This document shows, in pieces, positions 9,795 through 19,300 of a DNA stretch of 64,000 bases. The first letter of the stretch is position 1; every line of letters begins with the position of its first letter. The notes below the pieces were generated by a model that was not told the origin of the DNA, did no database searches, and was given only the letters and a program-made list of their open reading frames with translations. The stretch spans positions 62,001 to 126,000 of the forward strand of contig CAIYRS010000043.1 of assembly GCA_903928685.1 (NCBI GenBank), given 5' to 3'. Source of the stretch: an uncultured Methylococcaceae bacterium. GTDB taxonomy: Bacteria; Pseudomonadota; Gammaproteobacteria; Methylococcales; Methylomonadaceae. The position numbers were made by a program, and so were the translations under genes.

Positions 9795-10021
9795 GGTTCA
9801 CCTACCGCCAAAATAATGGTGTATTCATAATCGCCGGATTTGGTCTCTAAGACTTGATGACCATTAATCCGACACCAAGCCGGAATGTCTTGCATAATGC
9901 CTGGGTCTGTACCGACAACTTCCAAAATATCACCCGGTTGCAATTGTTTAACTTTATCTTGGGTACGGATAACCGGCAAAGGGCATAACAATCGGCGGGC
10001 GTTTAAGGTTTCTGTAGCCAT
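9791..10021 (-). CDS. TusA-family sulfur carrier protein
   Basis: Small sulfur-transfer protein of the TusA/SirA fold. The key CPxP motif is present (LLCPLPVIRT), with the reactive Cys near residue 13, and the helix KVKQLQPGDILEVVGTDPG follows. ATG 10021 gives MATETLNARRLLCP, the usual TusA length of about 76 residues; an in-frame GTG at 10042 would add seven residues and has no better ribosome site. First gene of the run leading into the CDF transporter (4-nt overlap). Role could be tRNA thiolation or sulfur oxidation; context does not say. Confidence 0.88.
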   Translation of the reverse strand: MATETLNARRLLCPLPVIRTQDKVKQLQPGDILEVVGTDPGIMQDIPAWCRINGHQVLETKSGDYEYTIILAVGEP

Positions 10022-10093
10022 AATTATTTTGTTAGTCAACACGCTATTTAAAGTGGGCTATTGTAATGGAGTTCGACCTAGAAGGGGCGATCG

Positions 10094-10260
10094 GTTAAGG
10101 ATTCGCTGAACAAAGCCTTCGACAGGCTCAGGCCGAACGGTAACTAATTGATTCCGTTCGTGCTCGACTGCAAGGATGCAGGAGGTAGAGCAACGCAGGA
10201 GCAGTTGCCGAGAGCTTGTCGAAGCATGAATGGAATCAATTAGTTCAGCGATTTCTTAAC
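10094..10260. repeat. 167-bp inverted repeat element containing CTTCGACA-type repeats
   Basis: The ends are inverted copies (GTTAAGGATTCGCTGAAC at 10094-10111 and its near complement at 10243-10260, two mismatches). A second inner pair (ACTAATTGATTCC at 10143 and its complement at 10231) is also present. The left half carries CTTCGACAGGCTCAGGCCGA, a widespread dispersed repeat that recurs in related form at 20498. No coding capacity. The remaining bases between tusA and the H-NOX gene (10261-10474) hold the H-NOX promoter region but no motif I can assign. Confidence 0.7.
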
Positions 10261-10474
10261 TTACTCCAAAGCCCCTCTGTAATACGCATCAACATGGCTT
10301 TTTCCACAGCACCAAGCCGCCTTTCGCCATTTATCAGCAAACCTACTTAAAATTGCTGAAATAATCAATTTTTGAACTAAACTTAAACCACCAAATTGAT
10401 TTGGCATCATGTAATTACACGATGATAATAACGACGCAAATAGACAGATTTTTACGCATTTTAAGGTGGCAATT

Positions 10475-11005
10475 ATGAAAGGCATGGTGTTTACGGAATT
10501 TTTGGAAATGGTGGAAACCACGTTTTCAGTCGATATGGTTGAAGACATTCTTGATGATGCCAAACCCGCATCCGGTGGCGCGTATACCGCTGTCGGCACC
10601 TATGACCATGAAGAATTAGTGGCGATGGTGGTTGCCCTATCCCAACGTACCGATATTGCCGTGCCTGATTTGGTAAAAGCCTTCGGCAAACACTTATTTT
10701 CAGTATTCTCCACCAATTACCACCAGTTTTTTGAACATGTCCCCGATGCTTTTGCTTTTTTGGAAGGCATTGAAGATGTTATCCATGCACAAGTCCTGAA
10801 ACTGTACCCTGATGCCGACTTGCCTAAATTTGATTGCTTACGCGAAGGCAATGTTTTGCACATGACTTACCACTCATTGCGGCATTTTGCCGATTTGGCG
10901 GAAGGTTTAATTTTAGGATGCGGTGCCTATTTTGGCGAAACCTTAACATTGGAGCGGGAAGAACTGGATGCCAACACCACCCGCTTTACCGTTACTAAAC
11001 AATAA
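10475..11005 (+). CDS. hnoX: H-NOX heme nitric oxide/oxygen-binding sensor
   Basis: Soluble heme protein that senses NO (or O2) and usually controls a partner kinase or cyclase. The 176 residues show the two heme signatures: a proximal histidine (His104 in VIHAQV) and the YxSxR motif that binds heme propionates (Tyr132, Ser134, Arg136 in YHSLR). The ATG at 10475 follows AAGG at 10463; an in-frame GTG at 10466 is less likely. It is six bases upstream of a hybrid kinase, the known arrangement of H-NOX with its associated kinase. A Tyr in the distal pocket would be needed for O2 binding; I cannot assign it from sequence alone, so NO sensing is the default. Confidence 0.93.
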   Translation: MKGMVFTEFLEMVETTFSVDMVEDILDDAKPASGGAYTAVGTYDHEELVAMVVALSQRTDIAVPDLVKAFGKHLFSVFSTNYHQFFEHVPDAFAFLEGIEDVIHAQVLKLYPDADLPKFDCLREGNVLHMTYHSLRHFADLAEGLILGCGAYFGETLTLEREELDANTTRFTVTKQ

Positions 11006-11011
11006 ATCCCA

Positions 11012-12346
11012 ATGAACGCGCAAATTGCTGATGACTTAGCGGCGATTGAAGCACGGTGGCAACGCCGCTTTGAGCGCGAACGCGAGGCACGAAAAGCTGC
11101 CGAACATTTGTTGGAGCAAAAAAGCCTAGAGCTTTATAACAGCAACCTGCAATTACGGGCTTTAGCCGACAATTTGGAAATTCTGGTTTCGCAACGCACC
11201 CAAGAATTAGCCGTGGCTTTACAACAAGCGCAACGCGCCACCGCTGCCAAAAGCGAATTTCTTGCCACCATGAGCCATGAAATCCGCACGCCAATGAGTG
11301 GGGTTTTAGGGATGACCGACATCCTTTTAGACACCACCTTAAATGAAGAGCAACTGTATTACACGCAAGTGATAAAAAGTTGCAGCCAAACCTTGCTGAC
11401 CATCATCAACGACATCCTCGACTTTTCCAAAATTGAAGCAGGCAAGCTGGCGTTGGAAAGCATCGCCTTTAATCCCAGAAACATGCTGGCGGAATTATTG
11501 GAAATTTTCCGTCCACAAATCAACGATAAAGGCCTGCAACTGCTGATTGAAATCGACCCTAAATTGCCGGAAAACTTACTGGGCGACCCGACCCGTTTAC
11601 GGCAGATTTTTTTCAACTTGCTTTCTAACGCCATTAAATTCACTCACCAAGGCCATATCAGCGTAAACTTAAAAACCACTGAGACCCCAAATCTGATTTC
11701 GGCAACCATTAAGGATACTGGTATCGGCATTGCTAAACAGGTACAAGAAAAGCTCTTTGCTGCCTTTAGCCAAGGTGACATATCAACCACCCGCCAATAT
11801 GGCGGCACAGGTTTAGGTTTGGTTATCTGCGACCGCTTAACAAAAATCATGGGCGGGCGAATTTGGGTCGATAGTGAATCCGGACAGGGCTCTAGCTTCT
11901 CGTTTACCTTCATTGCCCCGCAAAGTACGGTCACCCAACAAGCGGTAACGCCTACGCAAGCAGCAACCTCACTGGCGCACTTACGGATACTATTAGTAGA
12001 AGACAATGCCATCAACCGGACTATCGCCTGCAAAATCATCGAGAAACTTGGCATTAAACCGGATACTGCCATTGACGGACTAGAAGCCTTGGAACAAGTC
12101 CGCCAACACCGCTACGACATCATTCTTATGGACATGCAAATGCCCAATATGGACGGCATAACCGCCACCCAGCATATCCGCGCCATGGACATTACCCAAC
12201 CGTACATCATTGCCCTGACCGCCAACGCCTTCAACGAAGACGCGCAAGCTTGCCTTGCAGCGGGGATGAACGATTTTTTAAGCAAGCCGATTAATTTGGA
12301 CAAAATCGTCAGCACCTTAGCGCTGTACAAACCATCGTCTTCATAG
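11012..12346 (+). CDS. H-NOX-associated hybrid histidine kinase
   Basis: Cytosolic sensor kinase with no input domain of its own. The order is an N-terminal coiled coil (about residues 5-75, rich in Glu/Arg/Ala), HisKA with phospho-acceptor His89 ([11 protein letters not shown]), HATPase (DTGIGI and GGTGLGL), and a C-terminal receiver with Asp374 (LMDMQMP). There are no membrane segments. It starts 6 nt after the H-NOX gene, so H-NOX is its likely gas-sensing subunit, as in H-NOX/HahK pairs of Shewanella and Vibrio (family knowledge). The next gene is a second hybrid kinase carrying an Hpt domain that could relay its phosphate. Confidence 0.93.
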   Translation: MNAQIADDLAAIEARWQRRFEREREARKAAEHLLEQKSLELYNSNLQLRALADNLEILVSQRTQELAVALQQAQRATAAKSEFLATMSHEIRTPMSGVLGMTDILLDTTLNEEQLYYTQVIKSCSQTLLTIINDILDFSKIEAGKLALESIAFNPRNMLAELLEIFRPQINDKGLQLLIEIDPKLPENLLGDPTRLRQIFFNLLSNAIKFTHQGHISVNLKTTETPNLISATIKDTGIGIAKQVQEKLFAAFSQGDISTTRQYGGTGLGLVICDRLTKIMGGRIWVDSESGQGSSFSFTFIAPQSTVTQQAVTPTQAATSLAHLRILLVEDNAINRTIACKIIEKLGIKPDTAIDGLEALEQVRQHRYDIILMDMQMPNMDGITATQHIRAMDITQPYIIALTANAFNEDAQACLAAGMNDFLSKPINLDKIVSTLALYKPSSS

Positions 12347-12411
12347 CGGCAACCATGGCAAAGCCGCCAAACCACGCCATTAATACCCGTCATAATTAAC
12401 CAGGTTGATCT

Positions 12412-15400
12412 ATGAACAAACAGCGCAGCTCCCTATCACCATTGAACAAACGTTTTTTGCTGTCATTAGTGGTCATCAGCGCAACCATTTGTTTGATTGA
12501 AGTGGTCGTGATGTTGGTTTTAGATTTTTATAAAAACCAAATCGGCGATCTATCAACCTACCAAGAAGCAGGCATAGATGCGCTGTTAATGGCGTTGCTG
12601 AGCGCACCTTTATTATGGTTTTTTGTACTCCGCAAATTAGTGGTACAGATTGAACACGAACACGACGCCGTCAATAAACACGCCCGGCAAAACGCAGAAC
12701 TGCGTAATGCCTTGGATTTGCATTCTTTAGTCAGCATCACTGATACCGACGGCAGCATTATTTACGCCAACCAAAAATTCTGTGACACATCCGGCTACAC
12801 CTTGGCAGAACTGCTAGGCAAAGACCACCGCATCATCAACTCCGGCTACCACGACAAAGATTACATCCGCACCATGTGGCAAACCATCCGCCAAGGTAAA
12901 ACGTGGCACGGGGTATTGTGCAACCGCAAAAAAACAGGCGAACTCTATTGGGTGGACAGCACCATCACCGCCTTAAAGGATGAACAAGGGGAAATCTACC
13001 AGTACATTTCCATCCGCCAAGACATCACCCCGCAAAAACACGCCAACGAACAACGCATCATGCTGGAACGGGCAGTGAATTCCAGTGCCGACATGATCCT
13101 GCTTACCGATGACTGCGGCAGCATCGAATTCGTCAACCCCGCGTTATGCCGCAACACGGGGTGGACAGAAGCGGAATTGATCGGCAAAAGCCCGGATATT
13201 CTCGACAGCCCTAATTGTGACCAAACCGCCACTGCCAGTATGCAAAATGCCTTAGTAAACGGCGAAAGCTGGTCTGGCAGATTATTGCTGCAACGCAAAC
13301 CCGGCCTATCCGAACCAATCCCGTCAGCCAAATCACTGGAGTTTTGGGTAGAACTTAATATTAGCCCGGTACGCAATTTCGATGGCAGCTTGGCAGGTTA
13401 TGTACAAATCCAACGCGACATTAGCGAACAAGTCCAAGATGAACTGGCAAAACAATTAGAAGCCAGCGATACCGCCACCCGCCTCGCCATCGCCAGCGTT
13501 TTGCAACAAGCACAACCACTGGCAAACCGTTTTGCCCAAGTATTAGATATTCTCTTTGTCTTGGAAAACTTTAACTTACAGCAAAAAGGCGGCATTTTAC
13601 TGCGCTCGCAAACCGATGATTACTTGGAAACCTTGGTATTGCGCGGTGAATTCAGCGATGAATTTACCCACACAGAACACCATATCGCCTTAGATAACCC
13701 CCTGTACTGGCAAGTGGCGCAATCTGGCGAGCTGGTGATTAGCGATGACTGCGTTAACCTTCTATGCAAAGACCATCACGTCGACGGCAGCAACAGCCAC
13801 GGGCATTACATTATCCCCATCGTCGCTACCGGAGAAATCTTAGGCGTGGCCTTTTTATACACCACACCTTACCCTGCCCACGCCGCCAAACGTATCAACA
13901 TACTCAAAGAAGTCGGCGAAATGTTGGGGATTGCGGTATTGCAAGACCGCGCCAGAGCCTCCTTAGAAAACGCCCGCGACATCGCCATGCAAACTGCGTT
14001 ATCAAAAAGCGAATTTTTAGCCAATATGAGCCACGAAATCCGCACACCGATGAATGGCGTTCTGGGCATGTTGGATTTGCTACGCGACACCGATATGTCC
14101 AGCAACCAATGGAACTTGGTAGAAATAGCCTACGATTCCGCCGAAGCGCTTTTGGCTATCCTCAACGACATTTTGGATTTTTCCAAACTGGAAGCAGGCA
14201 AGGTTGAGCTGGAACACATTGACTTCAACTTGCCCACCTTAGTCGAAGATGTTTGCGCCTTATTCGCCAGCCATGCCCATGCCAAAAACCTGGAACTAAA
14301 CTGTTTTATCGCCAGCGACATGCCCAATTTTTGGCAAGGCGATCCAGGGCGTATCCGACAAGTCCTCACCAACCTAATCGGCAACGCCATTAAATTCACC
14401 GAGCATGGTGAAGTATCCGTTACCGCAAGCTATTTACCCATTGCCGACAGCCACAACCAAGTCCATTTTGAAGTGCAAGATACTGGCATAGGCATTTCCG
14501 AAAACGCCCAACTGCAACTATTCCAAGCGTTCACACAAGCCGAAAGCAGCACCTCCCGACGCTTTGGCGGCACGGGTTTAGGGCTTTCGATTTGTAAAAA
14601 AATGGTCGAACTCATGGACGGGACGATTGACGTGCAAAGCACCCTAAATCAAGGCACTTGCTTTAAGGTTGATTTGCCACTGACCTTGGGACAGGCTCTG
14701 GAAACCTTCAACCCCTCCGTGGATATTGTTGGCAAACGGGTATTAATTGTCGATGACAACAGCACTAACCGTACCATTTTGCAGCACTATTTATCTCACT
14801 GGGGATTTGATGCCACTGAAATGGGCGACAGCACCCAGGTTTTAGAAGCCTTGCAACAAGCACATGCCGACGGCTTCGCCTACGACCTCATCCTCTTGGA
14901 TATGCACATGCCACAAATGGATGGCCTCTCGCTAGCCCACGCCATTATGGAAACGCCAAGCTTAAGTGACTTGCCGCGCATTATGTTGACTTCGGGTAGT
15001 TTGCTGAGCGATAGCGAACGCCGCCATTTAGGCATTGCACAAAGTTTGCTGAAACCCGTCAAACAAACCCAATTGTACGATGCCATCGTTAACGCCTTAA
15101 AACATATAGAAGAACCGAATGCGGTAAGAAGCCGACATAGCTTGCCTACCATCAGCTATCAAGGCAAAAAAGTTTTGGTGGTTGAAGATAACAAGGTTAA
15201 CCAAAAAGTCATCATCGGTATGCTCGCCAAATTTAATCTCGTCCCAGAAATTGCCGCCAACGGCAAATTGGCTTTCGAGTTATTAATTAAGGACTCTTAC
15301 GACCTTATCCTGATGGATTGCCAAATGCCGATTATGGATGGCTATCAAACCACGCGGGAATTACGCTTAATGGAAAAAAGTATGCGCTTTAAGCATCAAA

Positions 15401-15951
15401 CCGTGATAGCCCTGACCGCTAACGTCAACCGAGGTGAGCGGGAAAAATGTTTGGCGGCAGGCATGGACGATTATTTGGCAAAGCCCTTCAACCAAGAACA
15501 ATTGGCAAACAAGCTGGAACGTTGGCTTAACTCACCTGCGACCGAAACCATCGTTAATAGCCAAGCCACAGAAACTACACTGCCAGCAATGGCAACCAAC
15601 CCGCAAAACCTCTGGGACAAAGCCGCCACTCTAGAAAATCTGGCGGATGACGAAGAATTACTGCTGGCATTACTGGGCGCGTTTCTGGAAGAAGCCCCGC
15701 GCCAACTAGCCGATGTGCAAGCGGCAATACTCACAGGCAACTTACCTGAGCTGGCAAAAGCCGCCCATAGCTTAAAAGGCTCATTAAGCTACTTAGGCGC
15801 ACCAAGCCCTAGATCATGGGCAGCAAAAATAGAAAACCACGCCCGCAACCAAGAAACCGCCGACTACCTACAATTAGGCGAAAACCTCATTAATGAAATC
15901 ACCCAGTTAATGGAAATCTTCCAACAGTTCTTAGCGGCGGCTGAAAATTAG
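12412..15951 (+). CDS. Membrane hybrid histidine kinase: PAS-PAS-GAF-HisKA-HATPase-REC-REC-Hpt
   Basis: A 1179-residue phosphorelay kinase. Two hydrophobic segments (about residues 14-36 and 55-73) anchor it. Then come two PAS domains with PAC-like ends (YQYISIRQDIT; YVQIQRDIS), a GAF-like region (about 355-515), HisKA with His541, HATPase (DTGIGI, GGTGLGL), two receivers (Asp830 in LLDMHMP; Asp969 in LMDCQMP) and a C-terminal Hpt with His1119 (AAHSLKGS). It follows the H-NOX kinase by 65 nt on the same strand. All phosphorelay modules except an output regulator are present, so the target lies elsewhere. What its PAS and GAF domains bind is unknown. Confidence 0.93.
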   Translation: MNKQRSSLSPLNKRFLLSLVVISATICLIEVVVMLVLDFYKNQIGDLSTYQEAGIDALLMALLSAPLLWFFVLRKLVVQIEHEHDAVNKHARQNAELRNALDLHSLVSITDTDGSIIYANQKFCDTSGYTLAELLGKDHRIINSGYHDKDYIRTMWQTIRQGKTWHGVLCNRKKTGELYWVDSTITALKDEQGEIYQYISIRQDITPQKHANEQRIMLERAVNSSADMILLTDDCGSIEFVNPALCRNTGWTEAELIGKSPDILDSPNCDQTATASMQNALVNGESWSGRLLLQRKPGLSEPIPSAKSLEFWVELNISPVRNFDGSLAGYVQIQRDISEQVQDELAKQLEASDTATRLAIASVLQQAQPLANRFAQVLDILFVLENFNLQQKGGILLRSQTDDYLETLVLRGEFSDEFTHTEHHIALDNPLYWQVAQSGELVISDDCVNLLCKDHHVDGSNSHGHYIIPIVATGEILGVAFLYTTPYPAHAAKRINILKEVGEMLGIAVLQDRARASLENARDIAMQTALSKSEFLANMSHEIRTPMNGVLGMLDLLRDTDMSSNQWNLVEIAYDSAEALLAILNDILDFSKLEAGKVELEHIDFNLPTLVEDVCALFASHAHAKNLELNCFIASDMPNFWQGDPGRIRQVLTNLIGNAIKFTEHGEVSVTASYLPIADSHNQVHFEVQDTGIGISENAQLQLFQAFTQAESSTSRRFGGTGLGLSICKKMVELMDGTIDVQSTLNQGTCFKVDLPLTLGQALETFNPSVDIVGKRVLIVDDNSTNRTILQHYLSHWGFDATEMGDSTQVLEALQQAHADGFAYDLILLDMHMPQMDGLSLAHAIMETPSLSDLPRIMLTSGSLLSDSERRHLGIAQSLLKPVKQTQLYDAIVNALKHIEEPNAVRSRHSLPTISYQGKKVLVVEDNKVNQKVIIGMLAKFNLVPEIAANGKLAFELLIKDSYDLILMDCQMPIMDGYQTTRELRLMEKSMRFKHQTVIALTANVNRGEREKCLAAGMDDYLAKPFNQEQLANKLERWLNSPATETIVNSQATETTLPAMATNPQNLWDKAATLENLADDEELLLALLGAFLEEAPRQLADVQAAILTGNLPELAKAAHSLKGSLSYLGAPSPRSWAAKIENHARNQETADYLQLGENLINEITQLMEIFQQFLAAAEN

Positions 15952-15961
15952 GATTGATTTT

Positions 15962-16255
15962 TTTGTCCACGAACGGCACGAAAAGACACGAAAATTAATG
16001 GGGAAACTTGGTTTAGTTCGCCACAGGCATTGCGTTAGGCTATCGAAGTTATGAAAGCATTATCAGATTCGGAGTAAAAAACATGTTTTTTACCCCATAT
16101 CCATATAAAAACAAAAGCCTTACAAAACCTTATTCGGGGGGGGGGGTTGAATGTTTTTTCAGCCTCTATCGCTAACCCAGCCTACACCAAAGATCACCAA
16201 GCTATCTTAGGCAGCCTATTTTTCGTGTCCTTTCGTGTTTTTCGTGGGCAAATAC
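15962..16255. repeat. Intergenic block bounded by inverted CACGAA-type repeats
   Basis: The 445-bp gap before the large oxidoreductase holds TTGTCCACGAACGGCACGAA at 15962 and an inverted relative near 16222-16255 (CGTGTTTTTCGTGGGCAAA). A third copy sits at 46751. Between them are the palindrome at 16071-16096 and a run of eleven G at 16136-16146. I see no gene and no clear terminator. Confidence 0.6.
16071..16096. repeat. Palindrome of the AAAAC-NN-GTTTT family (copy 2)
   Basis: GGAGTAAAAAACATG pairs with its inverse ending TACCCC, one mismatch. About 30 bases upstream (GAAAGCATTATCAGATT) resemble those before the copy at 20155, so the repeated unit is longer than the hairpin. Confidence 0.7.
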
Positions 16256-16396
16256 AATTAACCAATATAACGATTAGCAATGGCAAAAAAACCCATATTT
16301 ACATACAATATGCGGTTAAAATTTTTCTTTTCCCCTACCCGTACGCACTTCCTACCCGGTTCGCGCGTTGGGAACTCAGCTGGTACAAAACACACT

Positions 16397-19300
16397 ATGC
16401 AAGCAAATGATTTTACCTTAGGTATTGCCGATTTTACTTACGCCGACTTATACCAGCCGGCACGTCTTAACGATTTGCTGGGCGTATTTGATGCTTCTGT
16501 AAAACAGCATGATTCGGCAGTATTTGAGCAATATGCCGCGTTCCGTGAAGCCCAGGGTGAAGGTTACACGCCGGAGCAACTTTCTGAAATATTAGTGACC
16601 ATGGGGCCGTATGTCGGCAAATTTGTCGCACAATTGTTCAATGTCAGCGAACAACATCAAGCCCAAGCCGAGCATATCACTTCCGAAATCGACACCATTT
16701 TTACTTACAAAAATGAAGTCGTCGCTAAGCTCAACGTATTTTTCAAAGACCAAACACTGGCTGACTTTGACATTGCCGGCATCCAAAACCGTTTTTCTTT
16801 ACTGGTCGCGGCAGCATTCCCTGAAGCCGACCAAGACCAAGACAGTGAACGCCGGGTAGCGCGGGTAGGCGCAACCATTGGCTTGCTGTCCGCACACTAC
16901 AAACTGATCGCCAAAGGCAAAGATAGCAGCTACGAAAATGCCGATGCTGTCGCCGAACAAATTCGCAACAAACTGAACGCCCATCCACAAGCGGCGGTCG
17001 CTTTTGCGCCAATCACCGCGCTAAAACCTGCCGAAGATTTCATCAACGCCTTAATGGATTTAGTGCAACGCTGGAGCTTTATCGCACTGCATGATGAAGC
17101 CATCGCCAGCACCTGGTTGAGCTTTAAATTCCCTGAAAAACGCGATTTCGATAACTTAGTCGCCCACGACACCATCGATCACGGCGACTTTACCGTGTGG
17201 ATGGGCGAATTGGCGCATCGCCGCCGCCGCGATGGCTTCAAGCTCACCGACCCGCGCTACAGCCAACGCGAAGTGTTGTCAGAAGTAAACCATTGCATCT
17301 ATTGCCATGAGCGCGACACCGATTCTTGCTCCAAAGGCATGAGGAACAAAAAAACCAACACCTTTAAAGTTGATCCGCTGGGCGTCACCACCACGGGCTG
17401 TCCTTTGGATGAAAAAATCTCGGAAATGCACTTGGTAAAACGCGGCGGCGACAATATCGGCGCGTTGGCTATCATCATTGTCGACAACCCGATGTGTCCT
17501 GGCACAGGCCACCGGATTTGCAACGAGTGCATGAAGGGCTGTATTTACCAAAAAACCGATCCAGTCAACATCCCGCAAATCGAAACCAATGTGCTTACCG
17601 ATGTGCTGTTTATGCCTTACGGTTTTGAAATTTACAGCTTGCTGACCCGTTGGAATCCATTGAACGTGAAGCGTCCGGTGATGCAAGCCTACAACGGCAA
17701 AAATGCCCTCGTGGTTGGCTTAGGCCCTGCGGGTTACACCATGAGCCATTATTTGCTCAATGAAGGCTTTGCTGTTGCGGGTATCGACGGCCTTAAAATT
17801 GAGCCATTGCCACTAGCATTAACAGGCGATGCCAACACCTTGCCGCAAGCGATTGTTGATTTCAATGAACTTTACGAAGAACTAGACCAACGAATTTTGG
17901 CTGGTTTTGGCGGCGTTGCCGAATACGGCATTACCGTACGTTGGGATAAAAACTTCTTAAAAGTCATTTACCTGACCCTCGCCCGCCGTAACGCTTTCCG
18001 CGCTTATGGCGGTGTGCGTTTTGGCGGCACTATCACTATTGATGATGCCTGGGATATGGGCTTTGACCATATCTGTATCGCTTCCGGTGCAGGTAAACCG
18101 ACCATCATCAACCTGAAAAACAACTTGGTACGCGGAATCCGTAAAGCCTCGGATTTCTTGATGTCCCTGCAATTGACAGGCGCGGCGAAAGCATCGTCCT
18201 TAGCAAACTTACAAGTGCGTTTGCCTGCGGGCGTTATCGGCGGCGGTTTGACCGCTATCGATACCGCCACCGAATTAATGGCGTATTACCCGGTGCAGGT
18301 GGAAAAAATCTTACTCCGTTATGAAAAACTGTCAGCGCGTTATGGCGAAGACAAAGTCCGCGCCCGCTACGACCAAGAAGAAAACATCATTCTTGATGAA
18401 TTTTTAGCACATGGCGCAGCTATCCGCGCCGAACGCCAACGTGCCGCCGAAGCGGGCGAATTGCCAGACTTCCAGCCCTTAGTGGAAAGCTGGGGCGGGG
18501 TTACTTTGTTCTACCGCAAAGGTATGCACGATGCCCCTGCCTATCGGCAAAACCACGAAGAAATCGCCGAAGCTTTGGAAGAAGGCATTGCACTGGCAGA
18601 AGGCATGAGCCCCTTGGCAGCAATCTCCGATGATTACGGGCATTTGCAAGCGGTGGAATTTGACAAACTGGTGTTGGACGCAGGCCGCTGGAACAGCGCA
18701 GGCCAAGTCACCGTGCCGCTGCGTAATTTGTACATTGCCGCAGGTACTTCACCCAACACCATTTACCAAAGTGAATTCCCTGATACCTTTGAAATGGACA
18801 AACAATTTTTCCAACGCTATCAACCCGAATGGACTGATGGCGAATTGGAATTAGTGGCAATGCACGATGAAGCCGCACCAAAACTGGGTAAACCCGCACC
18901 ACTGACTTCGTACCAAAAAGACGGCAAGTTCATCAGCTTCTACGGCGACAACCATCCTGTCTACGCAGGCAATGTGGTAAAAGCCATGGCTAGCGCGAAA
19001 AATGGCTATCCCTATATCGTCAAACTGTTCGAACAACAATTGGCGGCGTTAAACCCAGCAGAGCAAAGCCAACGCGATGCCGCTTTAAATGCCTTGTTCG
19101 CGCGTTTAGATGAAGCCTTTACCGCCACTATTGTGGCAATCAACCGCCTGACACCAACGATTATTGAAGTTATCGTAAAATCGCCGATGGCGGCAGCAAA
19201 ATTCCAACCAGGCCAGTTCTACCGGGTACAAAATTTTGAAGCCATTGCCCCTGTGGTTGAAAACACCGTGTTGGCGGCAGAAGGTTTGGCGTTAACAGGT

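Noticed and set aside
10396-10410. TTGAT-N5-ATCAT before the H-NOX gene as an FNR/NNR site
   Set aside because: The spacer is five bases, not the four of the consensus, and the last half-site ends in T. Not enough to call.
10261-10599. 112-codon minus-strand frame over the H-NOX promoter and start
   Set aside because: Antisense to the H-NOX N-terminus and no recognisable domain.
16136-16146. 11-G run as a phase-variation switch
   Set aside because: It is not in any coding frame and lies 250 bp from the next start, so an on/off role is unsupported; kept only as a repeat note.
16147-16410. 87-codon frame just after the poly-G run
   Set aside because: Crosses the inverted CACGAA repeat and the oxidoreductase start in another frame; sequence looks non-coding.
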